Positions 35,719 through 48,589 of a DNA stretch of 64,000 nt are shown piece by piece. Source of the stretch: Rhizophagus clarus (Eukaryota > Glomeromycota > Glomeromycetes > Glomerales > Glomeraceae). Under the pieces are notes generated by a model. That model was given only the letters and a program-made list of their open reading frames with translations, searched no databases and was not told where the DNA came from. Numbering within the stretch: position 1 is the stretch's first letter; each line of letters begins with the position of its first letter. Location: assembly GCA_015698045.1 (NCBI GenBank), contig BLAL01000199.1, forward strand, positions 186,001 to 250,000, given 5' to 3'. A program made the translations under genes and the position numbers.

Positions 35719-36072
35719 TTTTTACTAATTGTATTTAAAATATTAACTAGTTGTGTGAGAAATGTAAATATTTAAGGCAAAAGGCAAAGTTTAGTAGCTT
35801 GCTATTTTCTACGCTATGCAGACTACAAAGATATAACGGAGCCGTACATGATCTGGCACGAAATTACCAACAAATTTCCGCGGATCATTTTAGTCCATGC
35901 AATACCGGACCCTATCCTCCTATTTAAATTTACAATTTTGGAACCATGAACAAACAATGATATACTTTTATGAAGTGCTTTTATGATATGCTATAATTAT
36001 AATCATAAATCAAATATAACTATTGTATATTAAATAATTATGAAAGTTTATAACATATTATGCAAAAATACA
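35719..36072. other. Intergenic: SKP1 promoter side
   Basis: Holds the upstream region of SKP1 and the 3' flank of the membrane-protein gene, both minus strand. A less AT-rich patch at 35815-35930 (with ATGATCTGGCACG and CCTATCCTCC) may be the core promoter. No convincing factor site. Confidence 0.4.
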
Positions 36073-37425
36073 CTAATAAGGGGTTTGCGTTTGACCCCAA
36101 TGATGTGAAGATTGAGGATATTCTCGATAAATATTAGAATTATTAGGATTTGAGTATGTATCATAAGACAATATGGGCGATTGATTGGAAGGAAAAGGAT
36201 AACTATCAGGCGGATATGAAGGCGTAGTAGTTGCATATGGATTATACGCATTGTGATAAGAAGATTGAGATGAAAGAGGGTAAGGAAATTGTTGTGGCGG
36301 TATTCCTGGTGGAGATGGACGTTCGTTAGGACTTGTGGGTCGTGAACTGTGTCCTTGATAAGGTCCCATTGGATAAGGTTGCGATGGATTCAGCGGAGGT
36401 GGACGCACTGAATTATAATAATAATCTAAACCGGGTTGAGATCCGAGTGGAAAGTGTGTTGCCGATTGTTTTATTGGATCAGCTTCTACAACGTCTTCTT
36501 CGAACTCAGCAAATTTTGGAATATTTTGTTCCCTAAAACCATCACTTATTTGCTGTTCTGAACGGAAGTCTTCACTATTTTTATCATCAAATGATGATGA
36601 TTCTTCTGACTTCCTTCTTCGTTTATTCATAATTTTACCTACAAAAAAACTTATTGTAGCTAAACCAGAACTTACAAGACATGCAATCACCAGGTAATAC
36701 GCGATATCAAATTCTGCTAAATAAACGGATCCAGCTTTATTGTTTATAGGTTTAACAATTCCATTATTAAACAAGATAAAATCTACAATAAACGCAAAAA
36801 GAACGAAAACAAAAGCAAGAGCAGAACTTTGTGCTGCCACTCTTATAAGGCCTCTATCTCGATTTTTGCGCGTATGTGCAAATGCACCAACGCACGTTAC
36901 GATGGACAATGTAATTAATGCTATACACGTGTAAATTATTTTTTTGTTATTTTTCTCAAGAGAGCCAACAATTAATGATCGTTAAAGCTTACCAACTATG
37001 TGAACCACGAGCAAATAGCTTAATGCAGTGTTCACAGCACCAGGTAAGTCAGGAGCCAAATTAGGATTTAGTGAATTACTTGCATCTAGTTTTCACAAAC
37101 CTGTTATTTAGAAAAATACTTCACCACGCTCGAATAAAGAAATCATGTACTCACCAAAGGCAAACCCTATTTTTGGTGATGTACATCTCTTTGATTCGCC
37201 ACTATTTTGTGCGCAATATCCCCATAATCCAATTGTTAATTCTTCAGAAGTACTTCTCCGTAATATCTTTACGAAATGTAATGATTTGATGATTGGCGTT
37301 ATAAGATTTACTATTAAAAGTAAACAAAAAGAAATAATAGTCAAGATCGTTCCCGGAGTTGCTTCGCGACCAGTATAAGTCATAATTGTTAACTTTAATA
37401 AAATATCACTCAAACCTTGTCTCAT
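36073..37425 (-). CDS. SUR7/PalI (Rim9)-type four-helix membrane protein
   Basis: Three exons join in frame: 37425-37155, 37085-36993 and 36920-36073, about 403 residues (389 if the second ATG at 37383 is used; it puts helix 1 closer to the N-terminus). Helix 1 is TILTIISFCLLLIVNLI. An outside loop carries the claudin-like signature G-L-W-x2-C-x9-C (Trp68, Cys71, Cys81). Helix 2 spans LSYLLVVHIV and LITLSIVTCVGAF, helix 3 SALAFVFVLFAFIVDFIL, and helix 4 YYLVIACLVSSGLATISFF. A basic stop (KIMNKRRRK) leads to a long Pro/Tyr/Ser-rich cytosolic tail (SYPPDSYPFPS). Known relatives act in ambient-pH signalling (PalI/Rim9) or cortical eisosome patches (SUR7); the tail favours PalI but does not prove it. 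Two CACGTG sites lie upstream. Confidence 0.8.
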
Positions 37426-38077
37426 ATAATGTCCAAAATTGTTCTCGAGTGAACAGTTGTGATAGGAAGGACAACACCAGTAGTACTTCTAGATCACGTG
37501 ATTGTGTTATATATTATGAATGTCACGTGCAGAATTCGTTTACCAATAACTCGTAGATAAAAAAAATAAAATTTTAAAAAAAAGCAGTTTGAAATTTTTG
37601 ATTTAAAATGCTAAGATGATATTTAGATAGACTAGCAAGTAGTTGGGATCTAATGTGCACAAAAGAACTATAACAGTCGGAATTGCTACTTATTTTTATT
37701 GACCATTTTATTTTTTTTCATCCCCATTTTAATAATCTACTGTATTACAATATATTAAATGATAATATTTTTTTTGTTAATATTAAAATTAATGTAATAA
37801 TATATAATCATATATATACAAAATAATATATACTGCAAAGAGCCAAAATGACCAAAATAGAGGACCTACATTAGAAAATATTTACCGAAATAAGTTAATT
37901 ATTTCATATTACTATTATATTTGTTGAAATAACTTTTTATATCAGAATAATATAACACCGGATAAGTTTATTTCTCCATTATTAAATGCTCAGTAGAGGG
38001 AGACCTTTGAATCATCATTTGGTAAATTTATCATGAAAGAAGAAGAAAAAGAACTTGTAAAATAAATACCATTATTC
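37426..38077. other. Intergenic between membrane-protein and G3BP-like genes
   Basis: Contains the upstream region of the minus-strand PalI-type gene (37426 to about 37700) and the 3' side of the G3BP-like gene. The rest is AT-rich. Nothing else coding. Confidence 0.5.
37495..37529. promoter_or_regulatory. Two CACGTG (E-box) sites
   Basis: CACGTG at 37495-37500 and again at 37524-37529, 29 bp apart, about 70-105 bp upstream of the first ATG of the PalI-type gene. CACGTG is the core recognised by bHLH factors such as Cbf1 and by some bZIPs. Binding here is inferred. Confidence 0.4.
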
Positions 38078-39816
38078 TTATGATTTGCCAGGAGGACGAG
38101 CAGCCGTATTGCGTCCGCCTCTATTCGCACGCTGTGAGTTTATACCATTATAACTGCGATGATGGTTATCATAACGACGTCCTTGTTCGAAATAGCCTTT
38201 TGGTTTTCTTTCTTCAACAACAACAGGCATATTATAACCAGGGACATCAATTTCTTTTTGGCTGAGAGTCTGTTGGTAAGCTTCTTGACTGCCGAATTCT
38301 ACAAATGCACATGACTTGAAAATTTAAAATAAAAATATATTTTTCAGGTGAATGAGTTGGCTAAATGAATAATCATATCAAATATCATCGTTACCTTTGA
38401 TAAAACAACATCCACATTTTTTACCAATCCAAATTTCGAAAATGCTTTTTCAAGTGTCGGTCTGGTCATTCCTTCGACGATTCCCTTGACGTATAGTGAA
38501 AATTCTAAATAGGAATAAATTTAAACGTTTATATGTAGACGAAAGATTACAAACGTATTAAGTGTCAAATACCTTTGTTGTTAACAGTACTACCACTTCC
38601 TCTTGTGTTCTGGTCTCTCTGTTCTCTGTCTCTCTGGTCACGATGTTGTTCACGATTTGATTGTTGGGATTGCGTCCTTGTTAATGGTGGCTGAACAACT
38701 CGCCCTTTAGATTCTGCAAGCTGAGAATTACCCCACTTTTGTTGATCACTAGCAGCCAAATTAGCCCATGTAGAAGGCTTCGACGGTGACCGTGATTCTG
38801 TCGGTGAAGTTATCTGATTAGTAGCATTTGAAGATGTGGTTGCCAATTTTTCAGTTTGTACATTGATCGGACTTGGTTGAACTTTTGAACGAACATCTGA
38901 CAAATTAGATTTTTCACTTTCGGTAGAATTTTCATCAACTTGATTTATCGAATCTTCTGTTGAAGATTTGGCTAAAGATGGAGTTTCTGTTTTTGTAGGC
39001 GGAATATCGGGGACATTGTCTTCAATTCCTTTTAATTCTCGATTTGGCTCTTGAGCTGATTCTTCATTAAGAGTCCCTGTCGATGAAACAGTATCTTCTC
39101 CATTAGCTGATTTTTCTTCATTTAATGTGGACAAACCATCCTCAATATACGATGGTTCTTGATCTATTGTTTGGTGTTTAGTAACGTTTGCATTTTCATC
39201 TTTCAAATAACGAAATATATCACTTAAAACGTAATAATTATCATTATCATCAGTCTGTTTGACAAGAATAACGGTACGAACAAATTTTTTATAAGCTTCG
39301 CCTTTATTGGAAATCTCTCCAATAACTTGAATAACTACTTTGCCGTCAAGAAATTCCAGACTATCAACATTAATAATTTTTATCAATGCATCTTTTAATT
39401 GCATTTCGGTAATATTTTTTTTGATTTCCTAATATAAGAATTTTTTTGATTAAGAAAAATTTTTCGTTAAATTTGAAAACATTTCTGATTAAAAAATTTT
39501 TTTGGCATGTTCATATTGAAGTTCCTAAAGGTCCTTTAATAACGAATAAAATTATGACCATTACAGAAAGTTGACATGGCCTGAAAAAACAATTTAAACT
39601 ATTTTCTATAGTGATCTTAACAAAAAAGTATACCTGTTGTCCTTGACATATTTTAACCTCTTCACCCTCCAAGCCACGAATAAGACTTGATTGCTTGTCG
39701 TAAAATTGAAACAAAGTCTCAGGTTTTTCTTGTAAGTGATAACAGTACTCTCGTACGAAAATCCAACCAACTTCTTGCGCCGAACGGCTAGAAATATCAT
39801 TTGCAGTAGTAGACAT
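38078..39816 (-). CDS. G3BP-like RNA-binding protein (NTF2 + RRM)
   Basis: Four exons join in frame: 39816-39634, 39428-38573, 38504-38395 and 38314-38078, for 461 residues. Residues about 13-135 form an NTF2-like domain: VGWIFVREYCYHLQEKPE, FQFYDKQSSLIRG, then VVIQVIGEISNKG and the terminal YYVLSDIFRYL. A long acidic, Ser/Thr/Glu-rich disordered centre follows, then a Pro/Gln/Arg stretch. Residues about 347-415 are an RRM with RNP2 LYVKGI and RNP1-like SCAFVEF. The tail is Arg/Gly-rich (RANRGGRNTAARPPGKS). This order matches animal G3BP and yeast Bre5: stress-granule scaffolds and cofactors of the Ubp3/USP10 deubiquitinase. It shares a 292-bp divergent promoter with the synthetase gene. No defects. 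Confidence 0.92.
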
Positions 39817-40108
39817 TGTTTCCTAAGTGAACTAAATAAAAACTTCTTTGCTCTCGAATAAAATAGTATAAAAGTACTCAAATTCAAAAGGAATCAAGCA
39901 GAAAAAAAAATAAAAATCTGATTAGTGACTCTCGTCTGACAAATTTGTAAGCAGTTAGTTTTGCCGGATTATTGCACGTGATACCTGCTGATTCATAGTC
40001 AAAATGAGTCTAGCCAGCACTATCTAACAAAGGTAAGATTTACATTATTAACGAGTATAAATTAAAAAAAAAAAAGATCAAGTATTATGACCAAAAGTTT
40101 TCTCAAAA
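39817..40108. promoter_or_regulatory. Divergent promoter of G3BP-like and IleRS genes
   Basis: Only 292 bp separate the two start codons. The stretch holds CACGTG at 39975-39980, the same core seen upstream of the PalI-type gene, and TGACTC at 39926-39931, which fits the half-site of Gcn4/Cpc1-type bZIPs that control aminoacyl-tRNA synthetase genes in other fungi. Joint control is inferred from position only. Confidence 0.5.
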
Positions 40109-43100
40109 ATGTCTCAAACAGAAGGTAAATTTAATAAAACGCAAAATTGCTGTTTAAATCTAAGTACTTCTAAGAAAGCTGAAAGATAAAATTACTTTTG
40201 TAGTCCAATTCAATTTTCCAAAAGAAGAAGAAAAAATTCTAGAATTTTGGCGTGAAATTGATGCTTTCAGAACACAACATCGATTATCCGAAGGAAAACG
40301 CTCCTTTTCTTTCTATGACGGACCTCCTTTCGCAACTGGTTTACCTCATTATGGTCATTTGTTAGCAGGCACAATAAAGGTATCATTGAAGCAGACGCGA
40401 CGTGTATATAGAAGAATCAAAGTTTGAATTGTAGAATGAATAACAAATTAATTATTCATTATTTAAATAGGATATTGTGACTAGGTATGCTATATTAACA
40501 GGACATTATGTTGAACGTCGATTTGGTTGGGATTGCCATGGGCTTCCAGTTGAACACGAAATAGACAAAACATTTAACATTAAGGTATAAGGAACAACCT
40601 AAAATATGTTTATTATTATTTATGTATTTATACCAAAATATCATTACAGGGGAAAGATGATGTTTTAGCAATGGGTATAGATAAATATAATTCCGAGTGC
40701 AGAAGCATTGTCATGCGGTATTCTGATGCTTGGCGAGAAACAGTAGAACGCATTGGTCGATGGATTGATTTTGATAATGATTATAAGACTCTTAATACAA
40801 CTTTTATGGAAAGTGTTTGGTGGGTTTTCAGCCAACTTTATAAGAAAGATCAAGTATATCGTGGAGTGAGAATTATGCCTTTCTCTACCGCTTGTACAAC
40901 TCCGCTTTCAAATTTCGAGGCTGCTCAAAATTACAAGGATGTTAATGACCCTGCAAGTAAGAAAATTTTTTCCCTTACATAATATCCTAATTATCTTTAT
41001 AATATATATGTGAATATTATCTATTTCTTAGTTGTCGTATCTTTTCCATTGGTTAATGAGCCTGAGACCTTATTACTTGCTTGGACCACAACTCCATGGA
41101 CCTTACCTAGTAACTTAGCACTTTGTGCACATCCTGAATATGAGTATATTAAAATTAAGGATACGATGTCCGGACGAACATATGTACTTTTAGAAAAATG
41201 TTTGAATGTGTTATATAAGGATCCGAAAAAAGCAAAATACACTCTGGTACAAAGATTCTTTGGTAAAGACATGAAAGGATGGGAATATATTCCATTATTT
41301 GACTATTTTGTTTCCCAGGTATAAAAAAATTTATATTCATACTGTTTTCTTAGATTTATAGATAATTAATTGTTATGTTTCATCATGTTAACGCATAGTT
41401 TAAAGGTAAAGGGTTTATTGTTTTAAATGATACATATGTTACGGATGATAGTGGAACAGGAATTGTACACCAGGCCCCAGCATTTGGTGAAGATGATTAC
41501 CGTATATGCCTCGAAAATAAAATCATTACTGAAGATGGTTTCCTTCCGTGCCCAGTTGATGAACAAGGTCGTTTCACTCAGGAAGTGGCTGATTTTGCCG
41601 GAATTTACGTTAAAGTACGAGTAATTATGCAGTTCAAACTTATAATAATGAAAATAATGATTATATAATAATCTCTATTAGGAGGCAGATAAAAACATTC
41701 AAAAAACTTTGAAACAAAGAGACCGGTTAATTATCCAGTCTCAATTAAAACATAGTTATCCTTTTTGCTGGCGGTAAGTAAGAGTATTTAGAAATCATAC
41801 TTGATATTCAAACTTTAAGCTGTTTCTTAACTTTTTGGTGTTCGAATTAGATTGGTAACGCTTATACAAAAAATTTAGTTCAGATACTCCGTTGATATAC
41901 AAAGCTGTTCCTTCATGGTTTGTTCGAGTAAAACCAATCATAGACAAATTACTAAATAATAATAAAGAAAGTTATTGGTGAGTTAACTATATAAGCAAAA
42001 TTTTTACAAACCTAATTAATTCATGATAGATCTAATGCTTTTTTTATTCATTCAGGGTCCCTGAAGCTATTAAAGAAAAGCGGTTTGTTAATTGGATCAC
42101 GAACGCACGTGACTGGAACGTTTCTAGAAATCGTTATTGGGGTACTCCAATTCCTCTTTGGGTTAGCGATGATTATGAAGAGGTAATACATATATATACA
42201 CATATATTTGCTTTTTAAAACATTATTTGCATATCTCTCATCAAAATGGTTCATTCATTATCCATAGATTGTTTGTATTGGTTCTTTGGCAGAATTAGAA
42301 GAATTATCTGGGTGTGATAAATTAACTGATATTCATCGTGATAAGGTTGATCAAATAACCATTCCTTCAAAAAAAGGAAAAGGTCAACTGAAAAGAGTAG
42401 AAGAAGTTTTTGACTGCTGGTTTGAATCTGGCAGGTTTGAAGGATTTATAAATTACTTTATACAGAATTTTAGTGAAACGCTTTATGTCTTACTAATAAT
42501 GTTTCTGAAAAAAAGCATGCCTTATGCACAATGCCATTACCCTTTTGAAAATAAAGAAAAATTTGAATCCTCCTTTCCTGCTGATTTTATCGCAGAAGGT
42601 TTGGATCAAACACGAGGATGGTTTTATACCCTTATGGTTTTATCAACGCACTTATTTGATAAACCTGCATTTAAAAATTTGATTGTTAATGGTTTGGTCT
42701 TAGCATCGTATGTACTCTTTTTTATATATATTGCAAAGAAAATGGAAATTTTAATTAGTTAATTTTTTTTTATTTATTATAGTGATGGGAAGAAAATGAG
42801 CAAACGTCTCAAAAACTATCCTGAGCCCATGTTTATTATTAATGCTTATGGTGCTGATGCATTAAGGTTTGGGATTTAAAAATTTGTATAGTATATAAAA
42901 TTATTATTACATTGATATGCTACTTTTTATTACGAAGACTATATCTTATTAACTCTCCGGTAGTCCGTGCTGAACCCTTGAGATTCAAAGAAGAGGGTGT
43001 TAAAGAAGTAATTTCGAAAGTATTTTTGCCTTGGTATAATGCCTATAGATTTTTCATATCACAAGTAACCCTTCTTCAAAAGGTTTGTTTAACCTGAATT

Positions 43101-44814
43101 CATTTTTCGATGATAAAAATAATTCAAATTTATTTCTAATAATTAATTCTTATTGCATATATAGGAATCAGGTATAGAATTTCTTTATAATCCATTGGCA
43201 AAGAAATCAACAAATGTTATGGATAAATGGATTTTGGCATGTTCGCAAAGTTTGATAAAATTTGTGAGAGAAGAAATGAAAGGTAAATTCTTGATAATTT
43301 TTCTTCATTTCAAAAAATAATGATATTTCATGTTAAAATGATACATTTAATATTAGCATATCGCTTATACACGGTTGTACCCCGGCTACTTAGTCTGATC
43401 GAACAGCTGACAAACTGGTATGTTAGATTTAATCGCAAGCGTTTGAAAGGAGAAAATGGCCTCGAAGATACCATAAATGCTCTCAACACTCTTTATGAAG
43501 TATTATTTACGTTATGTCGCTCTATGGTAAAATTTTTAATTAATATTAAAAACCAGTCTTTTGTTTAATCAAAAAAAATTATTAACAAAAAAATTTTCGA
43601 TAGGCTGCATTTACTCCTTTCCTTACAGAGTATATGTACCAAAAGTTACAAAAATATATTCCGCCATCTAATAATAATGAGGATGTTCGTTCAGTGCATT
43701 TCTTATCATTTCCAGAAGTTCGAGAAGAATATTTTGATCTAGAGATTGAAAGAATTGTTTCACGTATGCAAGCAGTTATTGATATGGGTCGTTATATTCG
43801 GGAGAAAAAAAATATTGGTCTTAAGGTTTGAAAATTTTTGTATATTGCATCTTTACAAATTAATTTACAAACTTAATTTATTTCGTCATTTAGACACCTT
43901 TAAAAGAACTAATTGTCATCCATTCAGATTCTCAATATCATTCTGATATCCTCTCATTGAAAAATTATATTATTGAGGTACAAATTAAATTCAATTTATT
44001 TATAAAGAACGATACATTTACTTATTTAAAGATTTCTAAATATTTGATTAGGAATTGAATGTTAAAAATCTTGTCGTCACATCTGACGAAGATAAATATA
44101 GTATTAAATATCGAGCAGAAGCAGACTGGAAAGTATTGGGTCAGAAGCTGAAAAAAGACGCTGTAAAGATTAAAGAAGCTTTACCTAAATTGACTTCTGA
44201 ACAAGTCAAAGAGTTTGTTCAATCCGGGGAGATTACAATTAATGGAATTAAAATTTTTGAAGAGGACTTACAAGTAGTCAGATACTTTGAGGATGCTAAC
44301 AGTCATTACGAAACAAATAACAATAGAGATATTTTGATCCTTTTAGATATTCAAGTTTATCAAGATTTGCAGGAAGAAGGATATGCACGAGAAATTGTAA
44401 ATCGTGTGCAAAGACTCAGGAAAAAGGTAAAATGATAATTATTTATTAATAAGATTTAATATTTTACTTACATAAATATATATAAATATTTTACTGATTT
44501 ATAAATCTACAGGCAGGGTTGCAGCCCATTGATCCGATTTTAATGTATTATAAACTTACAAAGGATACTGAAAATCAGTTTGAAAAAGTCCTAAAATCTC
44601 AATCAGATTTTATTGTTAAAATTTTGAAACGCCCTCTTTTACCTATCTCTGAAAAGCCTGAAAGCGGTGAAATTATTATAGAAGAAGAACAAGAGGTATA
44701 ATATGACATTAATCAATCTTATTCACTTTATATTCATTATTAATTATATACTGTTTTTCATATTATTAGATTAATGAATCAACTTTTATTTTATTTTTTA
44801 TCAAAGATTGGTAA
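40109..44814 (+). CDS. ILS1: Isoleucyl-tRNA synthetase, cytosolic
   Basis: Charges tRNA-Ile and edits valine. Twenty exons with GT-AG borders join without a frame break into 1072 codons, the usual length of the fungal cytosolic enzyme. The first exon is 16 nt (40109-40124) and the last 45 nt (44770-44814). Class I motifs are intact: HIGH box as HYGH at residues 54-57 (in [14 protein letters not shown]) and KMSKR at 602-606 (after SDGK). The editing domain shows [11 protein letters not shown] and [14 protein letters not shown], and the catalytic part shows [12 protein letters not shown]. The anticodon-binding region runs from about 640, followed by the C-terminal extension ending in IKDW. A TAA just after exon 19 (44698) would end translation early; splicing to 44770 restores the expected EEEQE-INES end. 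The intron at 42435-42515 is 81 nt and has no in-frame stop. Confidence 0.97.
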
Positions 44815-45719
44815 TATTTAATATATTATAACATAATGTTTATAATTCAAAAATTAAATAAAGGGAATATGAGTTTTTCATTTTAAATGTTATTTGAGAG
44901 TATACAGAAAGAAAATAATGTAGATTGGTTAAGTGAGTAATATAAGGTTACATGTTTAGTGTTTATCCGCATAATAACATAAGGTACATGATTAATATGA
45001 TCATGTGATCTCAAAATATGATTCAAAATAATCAATATTGCCAAATCCTTTACCATTACTGTAATAACATGAAAATAATTTTCCATATTTGGTTGAAATT
45101 TAAATGGTATAATTCTATAAAAAAAATTTTTTTTTAGTTTTATAAAATTTTAAAGGAATCATTTTCTTTATTTGAAATAATAACTGATTTATCATTAGAA
45201 TAATAAATAGTTTCAGTTACTATTCAAAATATAATATATTTTTTTATAAAGGTCACAAAATATTCATTTATATGTTTACTTAAAAATTAAGTTAATGCAT
45301 AATTAATTTAAGAAATAGTTTTAAAACCATTTTTTAATATATATTTAATACCAAATATTTGTATTTTAAAGTCAAATAATATTCAAATTTATTTAAAAAA
45401 AAAAAATAATTAAAATTAAAAATAAATTAAAAATTAAAAAAATTCAAATTTATACTATTAATTATCAAATCTTTTAACCAAATATTTATATTAATTTAAA
45501 TTATAAATACCAAAAAAGAAAATTATATATAGCATCCAAAAAGAAATTTTTATAAATCTTTATTATAAAATACTATTACTAATAGAAAAGAAAGTAATTT
45601 GCATTTATAATATAAACTTAATATTAATTATTATATAATATATATTTTTTATACTGAAAATCCAAAGAATCATAAAGAAAATTTGTAGATTTATAAATTT
45701 TTATAAAAGAAAATTTTTA
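44815..45719. other. AT-rich intergenic DNA after IleRS
   Basis: No gene on either strand. The first 50-100 bases include the probable IleRS 3' UTR (AATAAA near 44856). Confidence 0.5.
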
Positions 45720-47170
45720 TTTTTTGCTATGAAACCAGATTTTCTACTAATAAAATCAGCCTCAAAAATAGAAAAAATAGTCTTTTCATATCAAAATACT
45801 TCTATTAAAGAAAAAGTTTTTTATTATAATAAATAAATACTCAAGTTTACACTCAATTTTTATAAAAATAATATGGACTTTCTTGAGAACATATTTTCAC
45901 TATAACTAAGTCTATTTGCTAACAAATATGCTAAACATATAGTAATTATGATTCCAGCAGAATAATCTAAATATTATTCAGACTGGAAAAACTCTATTAT
46001 AATATTCTTTCTTATGCTCATTCTTTAAATTTTTCTCTTGAATAATTTTCTTTCAAGTTTTTTATGCATAGCAAGCTTTCTGTATAACTATCACAAATTA
46101 TACCTAATAAGAAAGATCTCAGAAACTTCTCACACCAACCAGATTCTATAAATTTAAATAATATATAAAAAATGATCAATCAAATACATAGAAAACAATA
46201 CCTATTATATCCTTATCTAAGATACAAAAAAGATCTGTTAAAAAGAAATTGAAAAAACAATAAAAAAAATTTAACGAAATCTGAATAAATAAATTCTTAG
46301 TTTTTAATAGTAAATCTTCTATATTATCATTCTTAAGATTGAGGGTTATATTTTAACCTATTATACTGCCATAAATTTTTAAAATATCTGCAAAAAAAGA
46401 TAATCTTATTCTTATATACTCTGCAATTAATCATGAAAATATTATTATTACTAATTATTACCCTTTAAATAAAAAATAGACATAACTTTTAGATTTAATA
46501 ATTTATAATATATTAGCAAAATGAGATAACTATAAACTTCTTATAAGTTTAAATACTTTGAATAAAGTAATATCAGTTAATACAAAAATGCATAAGAAAT
46601 ATAAATCTACCAGGATTAGACTGATTCCTAATCATGAATGCTTAAAAGCCTATAATAAAAAGGATTGAATTGTTAGCTTAAGTTTTTTACTAGTTAAATA
46701 GTTTTCAGTATTCTGGAATCTCTTAAAACAAAAGCAAAGAAAAAGTTTCAAACTGCTATTTATAACATTTTAGACTCTATAATAGTAACTTCTCTTTTTT
46801 CCAATGGTTTATTACATCAATTTTTAATAAATAGTAATATCAAATGCTTTAAATTAGTTTAAAAACTAAAGCTAATAAATCAAAAAAATTGATAGGGTAC
46901 TTTTCAACATAAAATATAGCTTTAAATTGCTTTTATAACTCTCAACTTTAAAATAATAAAAGTATCTCTTGGTATCATTATTTAACTTTCAACTTTAGTT
47001 TCAAAAATAAGAAATTTGCTAGATTTGGTAATGCAAACCTTTCATTAATCAAATAAATTGAAACCTATTAATTTAATTATAAAAATAACAGAAATATTAA
47101 TTATAATAAAGATCAAAATTACTTTTAGAATTCTGGCCAATTTAATAAAAAGAACTTTTACATAAAAATA
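45720..47170 (+). pseudogene. LINE-D ORF1 relic, same family as 19-20.6 kb
   Basis: Heavily decayed but aligns by eye along its length with the relic at 18964-20670. It has KPDFLLIKSASK near 45733 (there KGFLLTKSASK), DNYKLLISL then KVISVNTKMHKKYKSTRIRLIP near 46529-46630 (there KVISVSTRVHKKYLSARVRLIP), followed by NHECLKAYN, a FFPM then HQF-type piece, and VSLFNFQL. A TTCTGGCCAATTTAATAA end is at 47151. Stops abound because C and G have been lost to T and A. ORF2 follows at about 47600. Confidence 0.65.
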
Positions 47171-47590
47171 GATTAGTCTTTAAAACCTGACATGAAATAT
47201 TTAATGATTAGACTAAAGGTTTTATTGAAATATTTTATTTAATTTAGCTGAATTGAAAAAAAATTTTTATTTAACTTTATTATACTAAATAATTTATTTT
47301 TTATTTAATTTTAATATCTAAAATATTTTATTTTTTTTTACTTGATATCTTTATATCTTTTTTTAATTCTGTAATTAGATATTTCATTATATCTTAAAAA
47401 TGAACTAAAAATATAATATAGTCAACTTTCTTTATAGTCATATTAACAGAGTTATTCATGTTTAAAATTTGGTATTAAATTATAATTATAAAAATCACAT
47501 GACTATGATATAATTTTGACTATTTTGACTTTAATTTCAACTTTTAATTTTCCCAAGTTGAAATATTTCAACTTTTGGGTTTTAATTTTG
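47171..47590. other. LINE-D spacer between ORF1 and ORF2
   Basis: AT-rich and without coding content; probably the eroded inter-ORF region of LINE-D. Confidence 0.4.
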
Positions 47591-48330
47591 ACTTCATGTA
47601 TAAACTTAAATAATTTAAATAATTTTGAAGAATTTGATAATAATTTTATTAATTTAACATTAGGTTTTCATAACATTAATGGCTTATTAAATCATCTTGA
47701 CAAATTGGATTTCTTAATAAAATGGTATTACAATAATTACTATGATTTATAGGTATTGCAGAAACTAACACAAATGCCACCAATTTTCAAATTAGAGTTA
47801 AAAACCAACCTGATTAGCATTACAAGTTTAAAGGATCACTAAAATCTCATAATAAAACAAAAAGATCAGGAGTAGGATTATTAGTATATCACAAATAGAT
47901 ACAATTTCATTTCGATACTACAATCATCTCACCATTTCTTTTTCTACTGGTTACAATTGGATTATTTTTACTCTGTTATGGGTCTTTGGATATGATCATT
48001 CAAATTTGTATCGACCTTCAATTTTAATCATTCATCCTTGTTTAATTTTGAATAGGACTTTATTGTTGTCTAATAGTTATCACATAAACATCCCTAATGC
48101 ACCTGAAGATAATAATATGTGGATCAATAGATGGATATCTCCCTCTTCAGACAAAGACCACCTTATTGAAATTAAAAATAAACTATCTCTTTATAATGCT
48201 TTCACCTTCTATATGAACAGATCAGTTCAAAATAAAATACAATGTCTCAGAGCCTCACTGAATGATTGTATCAATCATCAAGCCACTGTCATTAACTAAG
48301 AAGCTGCTTTTAAAGAAACACAATTAAATC
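47591..48330 (+). pseudogene. LINE-D ORF2 endonuclease relic
   Basis: NNFINLTLGFHNINGLLNHL (about 47640) carries the metal-binding Asn motif. LIGIAETNT-type sequence follows after a one-base shift near 47752, with the catalytic Glu. Then come RSGVGLLVYHK (about 47865) and, after more decay, NIPNAPEDNNMW (48089) and IQCLRASLNDC (48238), a piece of the linker before RT. The frame ends near 48298, just before the hairpin element at 48368. RT is missing, and RNase H reappears at 50740 beyond that element. Confidence 0.65.
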
Positions 48331-48589
48331 AATAATTTTTCATGTATTATTGATTAACCGTCTTTAAGGTTCCGCACAGATCAAATCAGATTGGATTTTA
48401 CCAGATTTAAATCTGATCTGACGGATTCAGATCTATCAATTTTAAATCCAGATCTGTAATTCAGATATATATTTGAAATCCAAATCCGATCTGTGAATCT
48501 AAATTTAAAATCCAGATCTGATTTGAGTTTGATCTGAATCTGACCCGAATCTGATCTAAATCCGACCAAATTCAGATTTAGATAACAAT

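Noticed and set aside
36333..36934. Plus-strand frames opposite the PalI-type gene
   Set aside because: Shadow frames of a well-supported minus-strand exon.
42286..42762. A continuous 158-codon frame as one IleRS exon
   Set aside because: It reads through an 81-nt intron. Removing 42435-42515 joins the conserved ESG to SMPYAQ and restores the family sequence.
44698..44700. TAA directly after exon 19 as the end of IleRS
   Set aside because: Splicing GTATAA...TTATTAG to 44770 gives the expected C-terminal extension and a total of 1072 residues, the normal length.
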